Shown: positions 12,601 to 24,615 of the stretch, one piece after another
How the letters are laid out: the number at the start of each line of letters is the position of its first letter
Position numbering within the stretch: position 1 is the first letter of the stretch
Assembly (NCBI RefSeq): GCF_964275005.1
Contig: NC_092698.1
Coordinates: 28,038,447-28,102,446, forward strand
Source: Diadema setosum
Taxonomy: Eukaryota > Echinodermata > Echinoidea > Diadematoida > Diadematidae
DNA: 64,000 bases
Reading direction: 5' to 3'
Notes under the pieces: generated by a model
Told to the model about the DNA's origin: nothing
What the model saw: only the letters and a program-made list of their open reading frames with translations
The model's database searches: none
Translations under genes and position numbers: made by a program

Positions 12601-15600
12601 AAGGCAGAAAATTGCCCGTGCTGGCAAGGGTCACGCTTCCTGTTTGTTTTGCTTTTACAAGACATGCATATGTTACTTTGTTCGGTGGTGCTAATTAAAT
12701 TAAAACAAACAAACAAACACGACTTGTTAGTTTGGTGCGATCTTGACGTGTAGTATTTGAATATAATTAGTCGCATGTGACCGCTCCTTTCCTCTCATCT
12801 CCCTTCCATTAAGTCAGTCTGCCGTCATAATTTTTACTACATGTACAAGCAGACAAATTTGAGAATATCTAGTTTTCTTTGCACACGGTTATGTCATGCT
12901 ACATGATTTCTGTTTCACCTCCGTTGTCGAACATTGCGGTAAAATAGTTTGGATAGAAAGCCAAACGAAGAGCACGGACTACAGAGCGAGCATATATAAA
13001 CCCCTATAGCAAGAACAATGGAGCATGTAATCGTGCACGCGTGGACAAAGGATGCCCCAAACGCTGCAACTGGTGTCTCCGAAGGCCGAATTATGTAAAT
13101 GTATGCGAAGCACCAGCCAATTGCATGCGAGACCCTGCGCCGTAGCAGCGCTTTGGATATTGGCGCGGCGTTCGAAAGAAGCTCGAAACTGATGAGTGCG
13201 ATCCAACATAGGGTGCTTAAAATTCCATTTTCGATAGGAAAAACTTAGTCTTATGCTATGAAATTTAGTGTAGATGTAGAAAACATATCAAAGATTCGAT
13301 TTCTGCAAAAAACCTAAATCGACAAAAATAATGGTCAAAATCTTTGTACCCCGCCTAGGAGAGAATTTGCTCTTGCGACTTTTGCCTGAAACTGTTGTAG
13401 CGGGTCACAAATGTGATGCTGCAACAAAAGGATCTGAAAGTCGGGGAGGACAATTTTCTTAAAATGACATGACATAATTATCTTACTCTTCCACTTTACG
13501 GTCATATATAACATGACTCATAAAAGTACTCGGTTGCGGAGATATTGATGATTTTATTAGCACATGTCGAAGGGTTTAAGAAATCAGCGTTTCGAGAAAA
13601 CCACCTTCAAAGTTTTCCTTCCGACGCTATCATGATCAAGGGGCTTGACAATAGAAGGTATGCTTCTATAGCAACATCCGCGATGTTCATTCAAGCTCAG
13701 CGTCAGCGTGTTACGCATGACCAATCAGTAACCAGGATGCCACACACTGACCAATGAGATCACTCTCTCATTGCTAGGGGCGGAGTCTAGCTGCGGCGCT
13801 AAATCCAAATCTTCGGACACGTTTCTTTTCCGTTTAAAGTCGGAAAATCATGGCCCAGAAAAATTTTGTTTTCTTGCCTTTCCTTTGATCATTTAGCTTC
13901 GAAATTTCGGCAGATGATAGAAGATACATTAGACTACAAAGTTATGTCGAAAACAAAAATCCATTGTTTTGACAGACTTTGATTATCTGACTTCAAACTA
14001 GATTTTCTCGGCTCACCCGTCAGTGACTATAGGATCCTTTTGTTGTAGCGGGTCACAAATAGTCTACCTCAGCAGTCACATTGGAAAGTGAAATCCTGCA
14101 GAAATACCAGATAATGTTATCTGTTGCAGTGACTCTTAAATATGCATGAGTGATAGCATTCGTATGTGACAAATCCTTTGCCATATGATTATTAAAAATG
14201 TCCCCCATCTTGCTGAGATTATTGTGGTTTGCATGATTGAATTTGTCTCTACTGTCACACTCTGGATATGTCATGAGTAGCAAGTGTTCGTATGTCTCGC
14301 TTTTTCCGTTTGCTTGTTTGTTTGTTTTTCAGGTTTAGTGGTCAAAGTGAGGAGGTGGCTGAGACTGCCCATGCCCTGGCCCTAGCCTACTCTGAATCTG
14401 CTACAGCTGAGGCTGAGAGTAAGTTCATTGGCTCATGATACTTTTTCTAGAGATTCACTACTTTCTATAGTTGAGTTTGGTCTGTACATGTGTACTATAC
14501 TCTGCCATTTCAAGGATATAGATTTTCATTTTTTATTTTTTTGCATGTGTTTGCAGAAAACTGCAACAGATTGTCATTTCAAATTGTGTCTATCTTTTGA
14601 GCAGAAGTGCTTGTGAATGGGTAATACTTATGACAAAATAAACATAGAGATTTGGGAATTATAATATTACATCCGTTAGCGATCTCTCAATTGTGTTTTA
14701 AAGGTGTCGGCCATTGCAACTTTCGCCCTGTAGTCAAGAGTTTTCTTAGAAAGTGGGAAGTAGGTACATGAGTTATCAAAATGAAATTTAATGTTGTGGT
14801 CTTTCATTTTCATTCTTGTTTTTAAGGAGGTCTTCTTTTAGATTCAAAATGTGTTCCTCTGTTAATTGTCTTGTAATGACGCAAAATTGAAGCAAATGAA
14901 AAATGTAAATCAATTTAAAACAGTAGTTATTTTAATCATACTCTTTTGGTATGTTAAGCAATAACATAGTTTCTTCCAAGACATGAACTTACACTCTCAC
15001 ACCCATCCTTTTCCTTTAACAAGAAATATAGTTGGTTCCTCAGTTGTCCCCAACAGTAGGTATTGAATATTACACCTCTTATAATAATGCAAAGCAGTCA
15101 TTGCTGATTTTTTTTTTTTTTTCATGTGTGCAAGTGTCATGCTACTCGATTAAAATGTTTCATGATAAATGGTAATAGTCTCAGAAAGGACATTACTGAA
15201 TTGTGTTACAAGGTAGAAGAGCCTTCAAGATTAGACTCTTCTCTATAAGATTGATGCATTCCCACTGTGCCATACAGCTGCTGCTGAACAGTACCTCAAC
15301 GAGAGTCTGGGTATCCGGCAAGTCCTGTTTGGACCGCACCACGCCAAGACCATCTCCACCCAAGATGACCTGTGCAAGCTACTCATTCGGACAGACAGAG
15401 TGGACGTAAGTCTTTTCCTGTGACTGGGAATGCGCCAACATTCCTCTCGTAATAATGGAAGCACTGCTCTGGCCAGTGCTGACTGATAGCTTTCACACAA
15501 ATGCACAGCTATGTTTCATTTGCTGCTTGTACCAAGGAGGTATACCTCCTTGCTTGTACTTTAAGTTTGACTGTTGTGTATGCCAACCCAATCTAACCTC

Positions 15601-18600
15601 TCAAGAATGTTTAGTTTGAAACCAATCACACACTTTTCTTCTTTCTTCAGTTTGATTTGTCCAGTTGATTACTTAGATTTAGTAGTGTTTTGAAGAAGTT
15701 GAAGTCCTTAGATATGTCAGTTTTAGTATTATTTTCTATATTCTATATTGCTGTGCGTGTTGTTCTGTTATTACACAAATTATGAATATAACTGACTCTT
15801 GACTAGCCCATGTATACTTGAGATTTTTTTTTTGAATCGCATAATGGTATTTAAACAGAAAATATATGATCTATTATCATTAACATTTGTATTCAAGCGA
15901 CTGGATTCCAAAAATCACTTTTGCCACTAAAAGTGGAGAGTGCTAAGCAAATTATGACATATAGATTGGAACAAACTGAATGTCGTAACTTCTCTCATCA
16001 ATTTTTCAAACCCCTCCCCTGCAGATCATCTATATATATAGAGAGAGAGAGTCATGAGAGTTTTGTAATGCACACTCAGAATCTAGCCTGATTTCAGATA
16101 TTTCTTCTCTGAATCTCTTTTTTACATTTTATTCTTCTGCACAGGAAGCTGTGTCATTGCTGAAAACACTGATAACCTCAAAGAGCGCCACATTTGGTGA
16201 CCTCAGTGCAGAGGTCGGTGAAGCCAACAAGCTCTACGGTTCAATTCTCATGTCCCAGGGACAGTTGGAACGGGCCCTGAAGTTCTTCAAAAAGGTGATG
16301 ATTTATTGAGATGAACAATAGAGCGAGGGACTGGTCATAATACCTTGGTGCAGACAATTTATCTTGGTGTTAAGTCAGATAAAGTGTATCTTTGTGTATG
16401 AATCCATAAAGTATTCCATGAATGTTGCTTAGTACAACAGATCATTACAAAAGATACATTAAATATTAAACAAAATTGCCATTTTTACATTAATTCATAG
16501 ACATTTTTTTTTTTTGAATTTCACATTGTTATTCATTACCTGTCATTTTCAAGATCAACTCAGTAAATTTCAGTCAGAAATGTTGACATGTTGAATTATG
16601 CATGATTACAGATGTACATCACATTACTTAAAAATTTGATGGCACTAAACATTATGTGAATTTGCTAGAATGATTGACTTGCCTTAGCAATCTCTCTGCT
16701 TCTTCTAGAATTCTGTCTTCTGCCTTTGGTGTCAAAGTGAAGCCAAAGTTAGAACTCGTACTCATGAATAATCTCAGTAATATTGCACCATTTTATTTTG
16801 TTTTGGCAGATGACATCTCCATTTTCCTGTATGATCAAATATCAGTGTTTCAACTACATGTATCATTTGTGTTTGAATTTCATTTGAAAATGAACTATGA
16901 AACAGAATGTCATTTGAAGTTCCTCGTGCCTAAACTCTGTCTGAATCAGCAGAATCAGGTGCCGTACAAAGCAGACTTGTTTTTAAGCTGAACCTGACTT
17001 TTTCATGATATTTTATCATAAATGTTCCTCGCAGAGTCACAACATCGAAAGTAACCTGTATGGGCCAAGCCATAGGAAAACCAAGGCAACACAGCAGACC
17101 ATCGACATGCTCCTGCAGTAAGTCTTTGTAGCATTTTAAGCCAGCATGGCAGAACTTCACGTTTTCATTTGCACTAGCTGAAATTGAATATAATCAACAT
17201 GTAGGAAACCATTCTAAAAGCATTATAAGTGATCTCTGAAGGTGTGGAATACCACATATAGTGTTTTGAGGAAGTATTGTTAAGTCAGAAATGATCTAAA
17301 AATGCCACAAATTTGCCACACACTGTTGGTTTTTGAAGCATCGTAATGTATGTTTGAGCCTCTTTCTATGCATTCCTCGTCAGGCATTTTCTCCTAGGAA
17401 TGATAGCTTAAAACAAAAGAAAAATCCAACCAGCATTGTTCAATGTAGTGTGTAAGTATTATAATATCAATTGATGATTCCAGTAGTACACTATCAATTT
17501 AATGTGGAGAAGGTTTTGGCATAATGCTAGTGATTAAACTTTGTCATTTGCAAAGTCATTTAGGAAGACATACACTTTATCTGTCTTTATTTTGTTAATG
17601 TGTGACATTAATAAAGGGGAAATCTAGTCCAAATATAAGTTAGTCTGATAAGAAAGAGTAAAATATTATGAGTTCAACGGTATAATTTTGATCGAAATCG
17701 GATGAAAAATAAGGAAGTTATGACATTTTGAAGTTTCGCTATTTTGGGGGAAACAGTTCTTGAACAGTCAATATGAATATGCAAATGGCAAAGTGAGCAT
17801 GTCATACCCTCACAACTTGCCACATACTTTGTACATAATACTTTGAAATTTCCAGTATTTAATTCAAACGCAATTATGCCCGAGGTTCAAATCCTCGTAT
17901 ATCTAACTGATCACTATTCTGAAGTTATTCAACCAGGAATAACATCATGTTTCAGACTTCAGTGACAGAAACATGGAATTTTCGTCATTTGTTTGTACAC
18001 GATCAATGGAAAATTGTGAGGGTATGACATGGTTAGCTCACTCATTTGCAGATTCATATCCATTGTACAAGAACTGTTTTGCAGAAAATAGTAAAACTAA
18101 TGTCATAACTTCCTTATTTTTCATCTGATTTCAGTCAAATTTTTACCGATGAACTCGTAAGATTTTACTCTCTTTTATCAGACTAACTTATATTTGGACT
18201 GGATTTCCTCTTTAATGAAATTAACATCCCTACTGGGGCCTGTTTCATAAAGATTGATCATAAGATTGATGTTATGATTGATGCGATTCAAAAAATATAT
18301 GCTTGACCTGCTATTAAATCTGTGCTTTAAATAAGCATAAGTATCTTTATGAAACAGACTTAGGATAAGGATTGCTCTTACGCTCAATTTGCTGAGTTAC
18401 ACTCAACTAATCAAGGGTAAGATCAATCGTAATTCTTTATGAAATAGGCCCCTTGTTGCATTGATTCCCAGCTTACCCATTAGGAAGGTTATGGAGCAAG
18501 CAAGGTCAAAGTCAAAATCATATGATAAATTAGTGAGTCTCTCTTAAACCCCTGACCATTCTGTCGATGTCAGTTTTTATTTGTTGACCAGTTTGTGTAT

Positions 18601-18743
18601 TATCTCCTTGTGGCAGATCACCAATGCTTGCGGCCAAGGAGGGCCAAACCAGGGCGGGGCAGCTGAAGAGCCGACCAAGATTCAATGCCACAGTTGGGCA
18701 GAGCACTCCTCTGGGAAGTACGGGGAAGATTGCCTTTGAATGA
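6675..18743 (+). CDS. TTC23: TTC23-like tetratricopeptide repeat protein, 12 coding exons
   Basis: Exons read by eye: 6675-6832, 7323-7521, 8395-8518, 9132-9288, 9821-9949, 10907-11033, 11758-11840, 14333-14418, 15278-15405, 16145-16294, 17035-17117 and 18617-18743. They give 1551 nt, 516 aa plus TGA, with every phase matching. Vertebrate TTC23 is about 450 aa. Diagnostic stretches recalled from the family are the YGNEHWKLAEG region (exon 3), LGRALTILKK joined to YPEAEQNLVKAER (exons 4-5), DHFLQAHSI (exon 7) and the FGDLSAEV region (exon 10). Helical TPR-type repeats fill residues about 120-475. The N-terminus is Ser/Asp-rich, with a basic run at residues 77-84. The start has a purine at -3 and an in-frame TGA at 6651-6653; a possible acceptor at 6612-6613 suggests an upstream noncoding exon. 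In mammals TTC23 sits in the Ellis-van Creveld zone of primary cilia with IQCE and EVC proteins and supports Hedgehog signalling. Introns 4 and 6 look U12-type; the rest are GT-AG. Identity is strong; exact ends of exons 1 and 12 are less certain. Confidence 0.9.
9289..9820 (+). other. U12-type AT-AC intron (TTC23 intron 4)
   Basis: The intron starts ATATCCTTTG, matching the minor-spliceosome 5' consensus ATATCCTT, and ends in AC at 9819-9820. TCCTTAAC at 9798-9805 matches the U12 branch-site consensus, about 15 nt before the end. Splicing here restores the conserved LKK-YPEAEQNL reading. The nearest GT at the donor side does not join in frame with the conserved downstream sequence. Confidence 0.85.
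10260..10420. mobile_element. GGGCCCC-ended palindromic MITE in TTC23 intron 5
   Basis: Starts GGGCCCCATTTCAT and ends ATGAAATGGGGCCC. The arms continue as an imperfect stem (GCAACTCTTG and CAAGAGTTGTTATC), so most of the 160 bp can fold back. Similar ends occur at 18235-18452 and 42854-42974. Confidence 0.65.
11034..11757 (+). other. U12-type AT-AC intron (TTC23 intron 6)
   Basis: The intron starts ATATCCTTTA and ends in AC at 11756-11757. TTCCTTGAC at 11732-11740 is a full match to the U12 branch consensus TTCCTTRAC, 17-18 nt upstream of the end. It joins QDMGR to LEQSKKDM in phase 0. No usable GT donor lies at the end of the conserved exon. Confidence 0.88.
11987..13408. mobile_element. 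TIR element A in TTC23 intron 7
   Basis: The left end GTGACCGGCGACAACGGTTT, continuing CAGGCAAAAGTC, is inverted at about 13374-13408 as GACTTTTGCCTGAAACTGTT followed by GTAGCGGGTCAC. The interior has no transposase. It carries a GATTGG (reverse CCAAT) motif and a CTCCGCCTCTAG stretch near 12270-12310. AAAT flanks both ends. Confidence 0.6.
13413..14056. mobile_element. TIR element B abutting element A
   Basis: The left end GTGATGCTGCAACAAAAGGATC is inverted at 14033-14056 as GATCCTTTTGTTGTAGCGGG then TCAC. It shares the terminal GTAGCGGGTCAC with element A, and the pair are separated only by AAAT. Near 13745-13790 it holds ACCAATGAGA and GGGCGGAGTCTAG, inverted counterparts of motifs in A. 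The two may be parts of one rearranged palindrome. Confidence 0.55.
17611..18215. mobile_element. 600-bp TIR element in TTC23 intron 11
   Basis: AAAGGGGAAATCTAGTCCAA followed by ATATAAGTTAGTCTGATAA is inverted at about 18168-18215, with TTATCAGACTAACTTATATT then GGACTGGATTTCCTCTTT. Inner segments also pair (ATAAGGAAGTTATGACAT against ATGTCATAACTTCCTTAT). There is no ORF. It looks like a long-TIR nonautonomous DNA transposon. Confidence 0.7.
18235..18452. mobile_element. GGGGCC-ended MITE in TTC23 intron 11
   Basis: Starts GGGGCCTGTTTCATAAAG and ends CTTTATGAAATAGGCCCC. Subterminal GATTGATCAT and GATCAATCGTAATT also pair. It lies 20 bp past the previous element. Confidence 0.7.
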
Positions 18744-20022
18744 CTTTTGATCCAGAAAGAATATCTCAGTCCCACAAGTTGGAACACAAGCAAGTCTGTG
18801 GTCTACGGTGGCCGCTTCCTGCAGGCGGCCATAATTCACAGATTGCTGGCATACAGGGTCTGTAATAAGTAGATGAATGTTTGAATGTCATGCTGAGCAC
18901 TTGTAAATCATGGCATTAGGCTTCTGTCAAATTAATACAGAATGTAAGCCTGCAAACATGTGTTGTACCATAATTGAAACAGCTTCATGGCGGCACTGTG
19001 CAGGAGTAAAAGCTATAGTCAGCATAAGGTATCAACTGCCATGGTAAGGTGTCATGACATAGAAATTGATTACATGTGATGATAGATGTAACATTTGATA
19101 AGGGACATGGACCCTTCTGTATCAAGAAAACTAGTCAATGCTCTAAGCAATCGATGGCAATGAAAGGAAATTCGGGGGAAACAATTTTTTCCTCGCTCAT
19201 GGGGGACATGTTTGTGGTGGATTGACTGACTTGGTATACAACTCTCACACTCCCTAAACCACAATTGAGTACTGAAGATTCCTCACCAGCACAATGTCAT
19301 CTGTGACGTATCAAGACGCCATGTTGTGCCACTCACACAGGCTGAGTTGTAAGTTTATGTAGTGTACTGAGTATCTAATGAAATAACATTGTTGATATTA
19401 TCAGGGTAGTTGTGCGAATTGTCTTTCACTTTGTTGTGTATATTTTTTGGTTAGGTTTCATGATAGTAGTTTGTACATGTGTCATGTTGATCAGTGAGCT
19501 GTTGAAATATGTAAAAAGAGTATGATGTATATGTATGATAGTTCTTGTAATGACTCCTGACAGACTGTACCCTCAAAAGATTTGCTGACTCAAATTAGCA
19601 AATCTATGATTGGTTTCATAAGAGCCCTAAACAATCATAATAACAGTGCTATGCGACTTCCAGTGACATCTACTGGCAATGAAATACAAGAAGAGGCACA
19701 TGATGTCATACTAATTCACTGTTAGTAAGTTACCCAATTTTTCTGACCCATTGGAAAAGTTTTGTCTGGATGTGGAAACAAACAGAGCATTGCTCATATT
19801 TCATATAAACAGTCCAACCTGTTATCCGCCCAATGTTGAGACAGGCCTCCATCCGGGATAATTGAAACAGTGAATGCTGGATAAGCGAGATATGCTCAAG
19901 CACAACACTATCAGGCAAGTTGTGTTGGGTATATGTACAAGGCATTGTCAATTGACTACAGTATTGCAAATGTACTGCAATGATTTACATGATATCTGCA
20001 TGTATAGTTCAAATGATGGTGG

Positions 20023-20587
20023 AATAAAATGACATAGGAGTAAAATGCCCCTTCTTGTATGTCTGCATGTTTCCACGAGTTTGATAATGAGCAAGGATAA
20101 TCAAACCTGGAAGGTCCCCCTCTCTCCCCCATGTCCTGATGAGTCCATCAGACAAGCAGCATACATTACCCTTTGGCAACAGCATTTTTGTGGGTATAAC
20201 TTAGATGTCATTGTCATTGGGCACTGCGTCTCGACTTCTTTAATGCCCAGTATTTGCAAGAGAATTGCAGTTTTGTATTTGTTTTTCACCAAAAATGCAT
20301 TAAGTGGCAAAGATATTTGTATGCCAGCCCATGTCTAGATAACAGAGACATCCATAGAAGTGATGGCTGAATAACTGCATCAGAATTTCTTGCTCCTGTT
20401 TTGTTTTGTAATGCTTTACTCTTTGTTTTCCTCGAGATAAAGATTTTTGGAACCAAGAAATATTGTTGAGTTGGTCAATGATAAGTGTGCTGCGAAGTAA
20501 ATGTATATCCAACCTCGCATAAACAGAATATATTGGGTACAATGTCAAAGCTGCCAGAAGATAGGAGTTAAGGACTGCGTGAATAAA
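20023..20587 (+). terminator. Candidate TTC23 polyadenylation signals
   Basis: AATAAA occurs at 20023-20028 and again at 20582-20587, 1.3 and 1.8 kb after the TTC23 stop. Either could end the transcript. There is no direct evidence for which is used. Confidence 0.3.
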
Positions 20588-20726
20588 ACATACTTACATT
20601 GAGAATACAAAGCCGAAGTACTGTGGAGCCTTTTCCTCTCTGTACGTGTAAATATCATTCATAGTGTACTGTATGTGTCTGCAAGAATTGTCCCTTTTTG
20701 TGATTACACAGATTCACTCTGCATAT

Positions 20727-20728
20727 AG

Positions 20729-20803
<75 letters not shown>
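20727..20803. repeat. (TA)n(GA)n microsatellite
   Basis: About 22 bp of TA followed by over 50 bp of GA. Simple repeat, no gene signal. Confidence 0.95.
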
Positions 20804-20807
<4 letters not shown>

Positions 20808-21179
20808 AAAAACAGTCATATAAACACCGCAGGAGCCAACAAATTGGACTGACGTTCCGGTCAAAGACCTTTATATATATACTATAGATTTTATTACTTG
20901 TGAAACTTGGTTTTAACAAATATCGAGTTGGGTGGCACAAAACATTACTACATCAAATCATGACGTGAAACGCATGGGAAAATGACGTTCGAGCCTGGCG
21001 GCACGAGAGCATCGGGTGCTGCTCCTAATGTTTTTATTATAAGGCTCTGCCAGACCAAAACAGCATCAGCCGAGGTCAAGTTCTGACGACCTACCGTTAT
21101 ATTTACCAACCAGAATTAACATTCATAAAAAGGGGATTAAACTATAACAGGACCAGATTGACAGGGGAGGGAGGAGAGC

Positions 21180-21560
21180 TGGGCAGTGAGGAAACTCAGG
21201 ATACTTGCGTGCACGGGCCGCTGCCCATGTTTATTACCGAGCCGATGCTCAGTCACCGTCTGTGCTATCCTCTGTTCCTCACCGACTCCGGCCCGCCGTC
21301 CTAGCGTAACCCGATGTGCAAATAAACTCGTCGCTTACAAACCAAAGTTGCTTTTTGCTCTATGCTGGGACTTGCAGCACCCAATGCCTCTACCTGACCA
21401 AGCCCGTACCTTGTTTCGAACTTGTCTGCTCTCTGTCATGAGATCCTCGTCGGATTCTCTCTGATTTCCAGGCCAAAACCCGGACATATTTATACCCTTC
21501 CCGACCACTCAAATGGAAGGGCAAATAAAGAAAACCATTACATATACGTTTGGTCATTAC
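21180..21560 (-). promoter_or_regulatory. GC-richer stretch with minus-strand TATA-like box; possible LTR fossil
   Basis: Read on the minus strand, GGGTATAAATATG near 21490 precedes a GC-richer transcript-like stretch, and on the plus strand AATAAA occurs at about 21527. No homologous protein is seen. It may be a stray promoter or a solo LTR of an old retroelement; the ends could not be fixed, so this is a weak call. Confidence 0.2.
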
Positions 21561-22405
21561 TTCTTAATTAAAAACTACTCTCGTTTCTCCCATTTTAGAC
21601 AAAGCAAACTATACAAGCGATGACCAAAATATCTCCGCTCAATCCCTTTGTTTAGATTCGGCGTCTGATCTTACCGGCTTATCTGTTACCCTATCTGTAA
21701 CGCCACACTCGCCAGTACCTTCTTTCCGGGGTAGCATTATAAAGCATAAATTAATTAACTCCTTATATCACGGAACAAATCGCTAGATGCCTTTGGCGTA
21801 CCTTCTGCACATTACCACATTCTACCACAGCAGTTTTGGACAAGGACCCCCTGTTTGGGGAGGTTTCTTTAAACATATAACAAAATTAACACTTTCATTA
21901 CCTAAACTCTCTTCTGCGGCGTTACTGAAATGTGCTAAGACTAAATGTTTCCGACAGGTCTCCATTGTTTTAGGTAGAGTCTTCGAAAAGCATGAGGAAA
22001 TTAACTCTACCAATAACTGAATCTCTTCCATATACCTACCTTATTTACAACTGAAACATCGGCAGTGAATGAATTAACGTAAGCTTCCCACAGGGATCTA
22101 TTGTTTTTGGCTTCATAATGAAATATAAAAAGATAATTAACCCTTCACTTTCGGGAGTCTTTAATTAATGTCATAAGATAGTGCGATTGCGACCCAGCAG
22201 TAAGGGATGTCTTAAACGTATACTTAACAAGATGCCACTGTCCACACTGGCACCTGGAAGTCTATGTGGTAAAAAGTATTAACTCGGCGAATCTCTATCT
22301 TTTACTCTGTAAATAGCTCTGAGAGTGAATGGCTTAATTGTGCTTAGTGACAGGAAGCCTTCTCTTCTCTGGCCGCAGAGGACCTGTCCTGGGTGCATTT
22401 TTGTT

Positions 22406-22409
<4 letters not shown>

Positions 22410-22456
<47 letters not shown>
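22410..22456. repeat. (TA)n microsatellite
   Basis: About 45 bp of alternating TA with one interruption. Confidence 0.95.
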
Positions 22457-22463
<7 letters not shown>

Positions 22464-23136
22464 CAAGTATATGGATGCAATTGAAAAAAGAATGGAAGTG
22501 AGTCAATATTATTGAAACTAAATAGACGACATTTTATCGATATCGGACGTTTAATGAGCTTTTTGGGTGTGCGATTTAACAAGCTTCCTGAAACAGTACT
22601 TGTAATATCTGTCCCAAGAAGAAGAAAAAAAAAATGCAAAAGTGACACGCAAATGATGTCATCACCGAAGAGGTAATTCTTCTATAAAGGTTCGTTGTCA
22701 ACAACAATCAAATGCAGTACTTATTATTAAGTAATTCATTCATTTTGTCGATAGTGCGTCCATGATCTTTTCGTCTATTGTCATGCATTGAAAGAGTTGG
22801 CATTTTCCTATTCTTTTTCATGTAATAAAGAAGAATATCTATACAGAAGACTTGTGCACAAGTAAACAGGAGACTTTTGATATCATAACATCACTCCCAG
22901 TCTAATTGGCCCACTTGACTCTCATTGATATTGCACTGTATATTTCTAATTTCTATTTATAATTATATGAAGATTTTGAGCACTATAATTTTCCTATAAT
23001 TTTAATGCATCATTCTTTGTTGCGTGTGCTTGGATTTGAATTTATTTCTCTCTTCCTTAACGTCAACTTGACCATTAAATGATATTCCCTTTAAAGCAAG
23101 GGGGACATAGGGATACTAGTATGCGGAAAAGTCCAA

Positions 23137-23184
23137 AGGGGGGGGGGAGGGGGAGGGGGAGGGGGAGGGGGAGGGGGGAGGGGC
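23137..23184. repeat. (GGGGGA)n G-rich run
   Basis: Six or more runs of four to eight G separated by single A. It fits a G-quadruplex pattern on the + strand and lies about 1.4 kb before the AGMO start codon. Confidence 0.85.
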
Positions 23185-23559
23185 GGCACCGAGAGGTCTC
23201 CGGGAAGCGATGTTTACTTCCAGCATGAAAGCACAGCGTGTCGATTAGATTGCGCGCAATGAATGATCCTATGACCATCATGTAACATTGTAACCGCGAT
23301 CATCAACCCCAGACAGGCTACGATCTTGCACTGCAGTCGAAGCCTAGAGCCTTGCAGTTGAAAGGACGACGGATGAAGTGGTAATTATAACGTACTTTAA
23401 AATACTCTTTATTATATAAGATTTGATTAAGCCATCGAATGTTGTGCATTTAAGCCATCGAATGTTGTGCATATTAGCATAACATTTTGAATACGTGTAG
23501 CATCGGTAGTGTTACGAAAATGGCTAGACGAAACATTGTTCATGAAGAAACAACCGCAT

Positions 23560-23650
23560 AACTGACTGACTCCTCCGTCCTGGCCACAACCAGCCGGCCG
23601 GAGTATCGGCGGTGCGGCGGGCCGAAGCCCCGTCAAGGGTCTCCGCGACA
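23560..23650. promoter_or_regulatory. CpG-richer stretch, possible AGMO promoter region
   Basis: A local GC- and CpG-rich patch (CCGGCCGGAG, GGCGGTGCGGCGGGCCG) in an AT-rich background, 1 kb before the AGMO start. It is consistent with a promoter or 5' noncoding exon. No TATA or initiator can be assigned. Confidence 0.25.
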
Positions 23651-24615
23651 TTAGAAGCTTATTGGATGTGCCCTCATTTCAAAGCAACATTATCACGGGA
23701 AGTTGCCGACTACAGAAGTTTATGGCTGTAGAGGGGCCTTACAACTGCACGCGTGACAGCTTTGGGTCCACCATGCACCAATCCAATGCAATACTTTAAT
23801 ACACGTAGGCCTAACGTTAGAGTTCTATATCGGAATGCTTCCTTACCGGTAGGTAGGTCCTACATCATTTGAAATTGTGTAATTATTACCACTGGTAGGA
23901 TCTATATACATCCACTTTTACTGTTTGTGTAGCCGAGGGTTTCTGACACTTGTGTATAAACACGAATGATCTCGCATTTAATGAGAGTTGTGCACTGAGA
24001 AGTGAAAATTGTCTTTTTTCTTCAAGCCTTCTAAGCATGCAAGTGAATATGTCTTAAATGTTACTTCTTTTTATACTATGAATTGTAACGAAAGGGGGAA
24101 GGGCTATACACTTTGACACCCATGCATGCCTTTGGCTTTCATACTAAACATGTTTAGCAGTTCCTGTCACATACATGCCGAATGATAATACCAAGTACCG
24201 GTACCTATTATACAGTTGATAGGAATGTAAGCCATCCAAGATTCCTCTATAACATGCTGTCCAAAACTTGACCTATGGCTACATGTACTAAACACATGCT
24301 GTGCGCACAGTCATATTTTGGCATGGGAGGACGAATCTTGGTATGGGGACTGATATATGTGTGCATACACATACATCAAACAAAACATTAAATGATAAAT
24401 ACAATCCTCTTCAAAATCTTTTCTATTCGCAAGCTTCAAGCTCAAAAAGCCCCTAATATTCCTGTGTTTCTAATTTGAGCGTGATGTCATTAGTTTTCAA
24501 TGATTTTTATTTTGTTTTAATAATTTCATTCACTACCCTTTCCATTGTCAGCAGATCTCCGAGGTTTGCTGTCAGAGTCAGTGTGGAGGGGAAAACCTTG
24601 GCAAATTGATGAATC

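Larger units (their letters stand above)
18744..24615. other. Intergenic region between TTC23 and AGMO
   Basis: No coding exon recognised. It includes the presumed TTC23 3' UTR (to about 20.6 kb), microsatellites, a promoter-like stretch near 21.2-21.6 kb, and the presumed AGMO upstream region. TTTCCATTGTCAG at 24540-24552 could be an acceptor of a 5' UTR exon just before the AGMO start. Confidence 0.5.
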
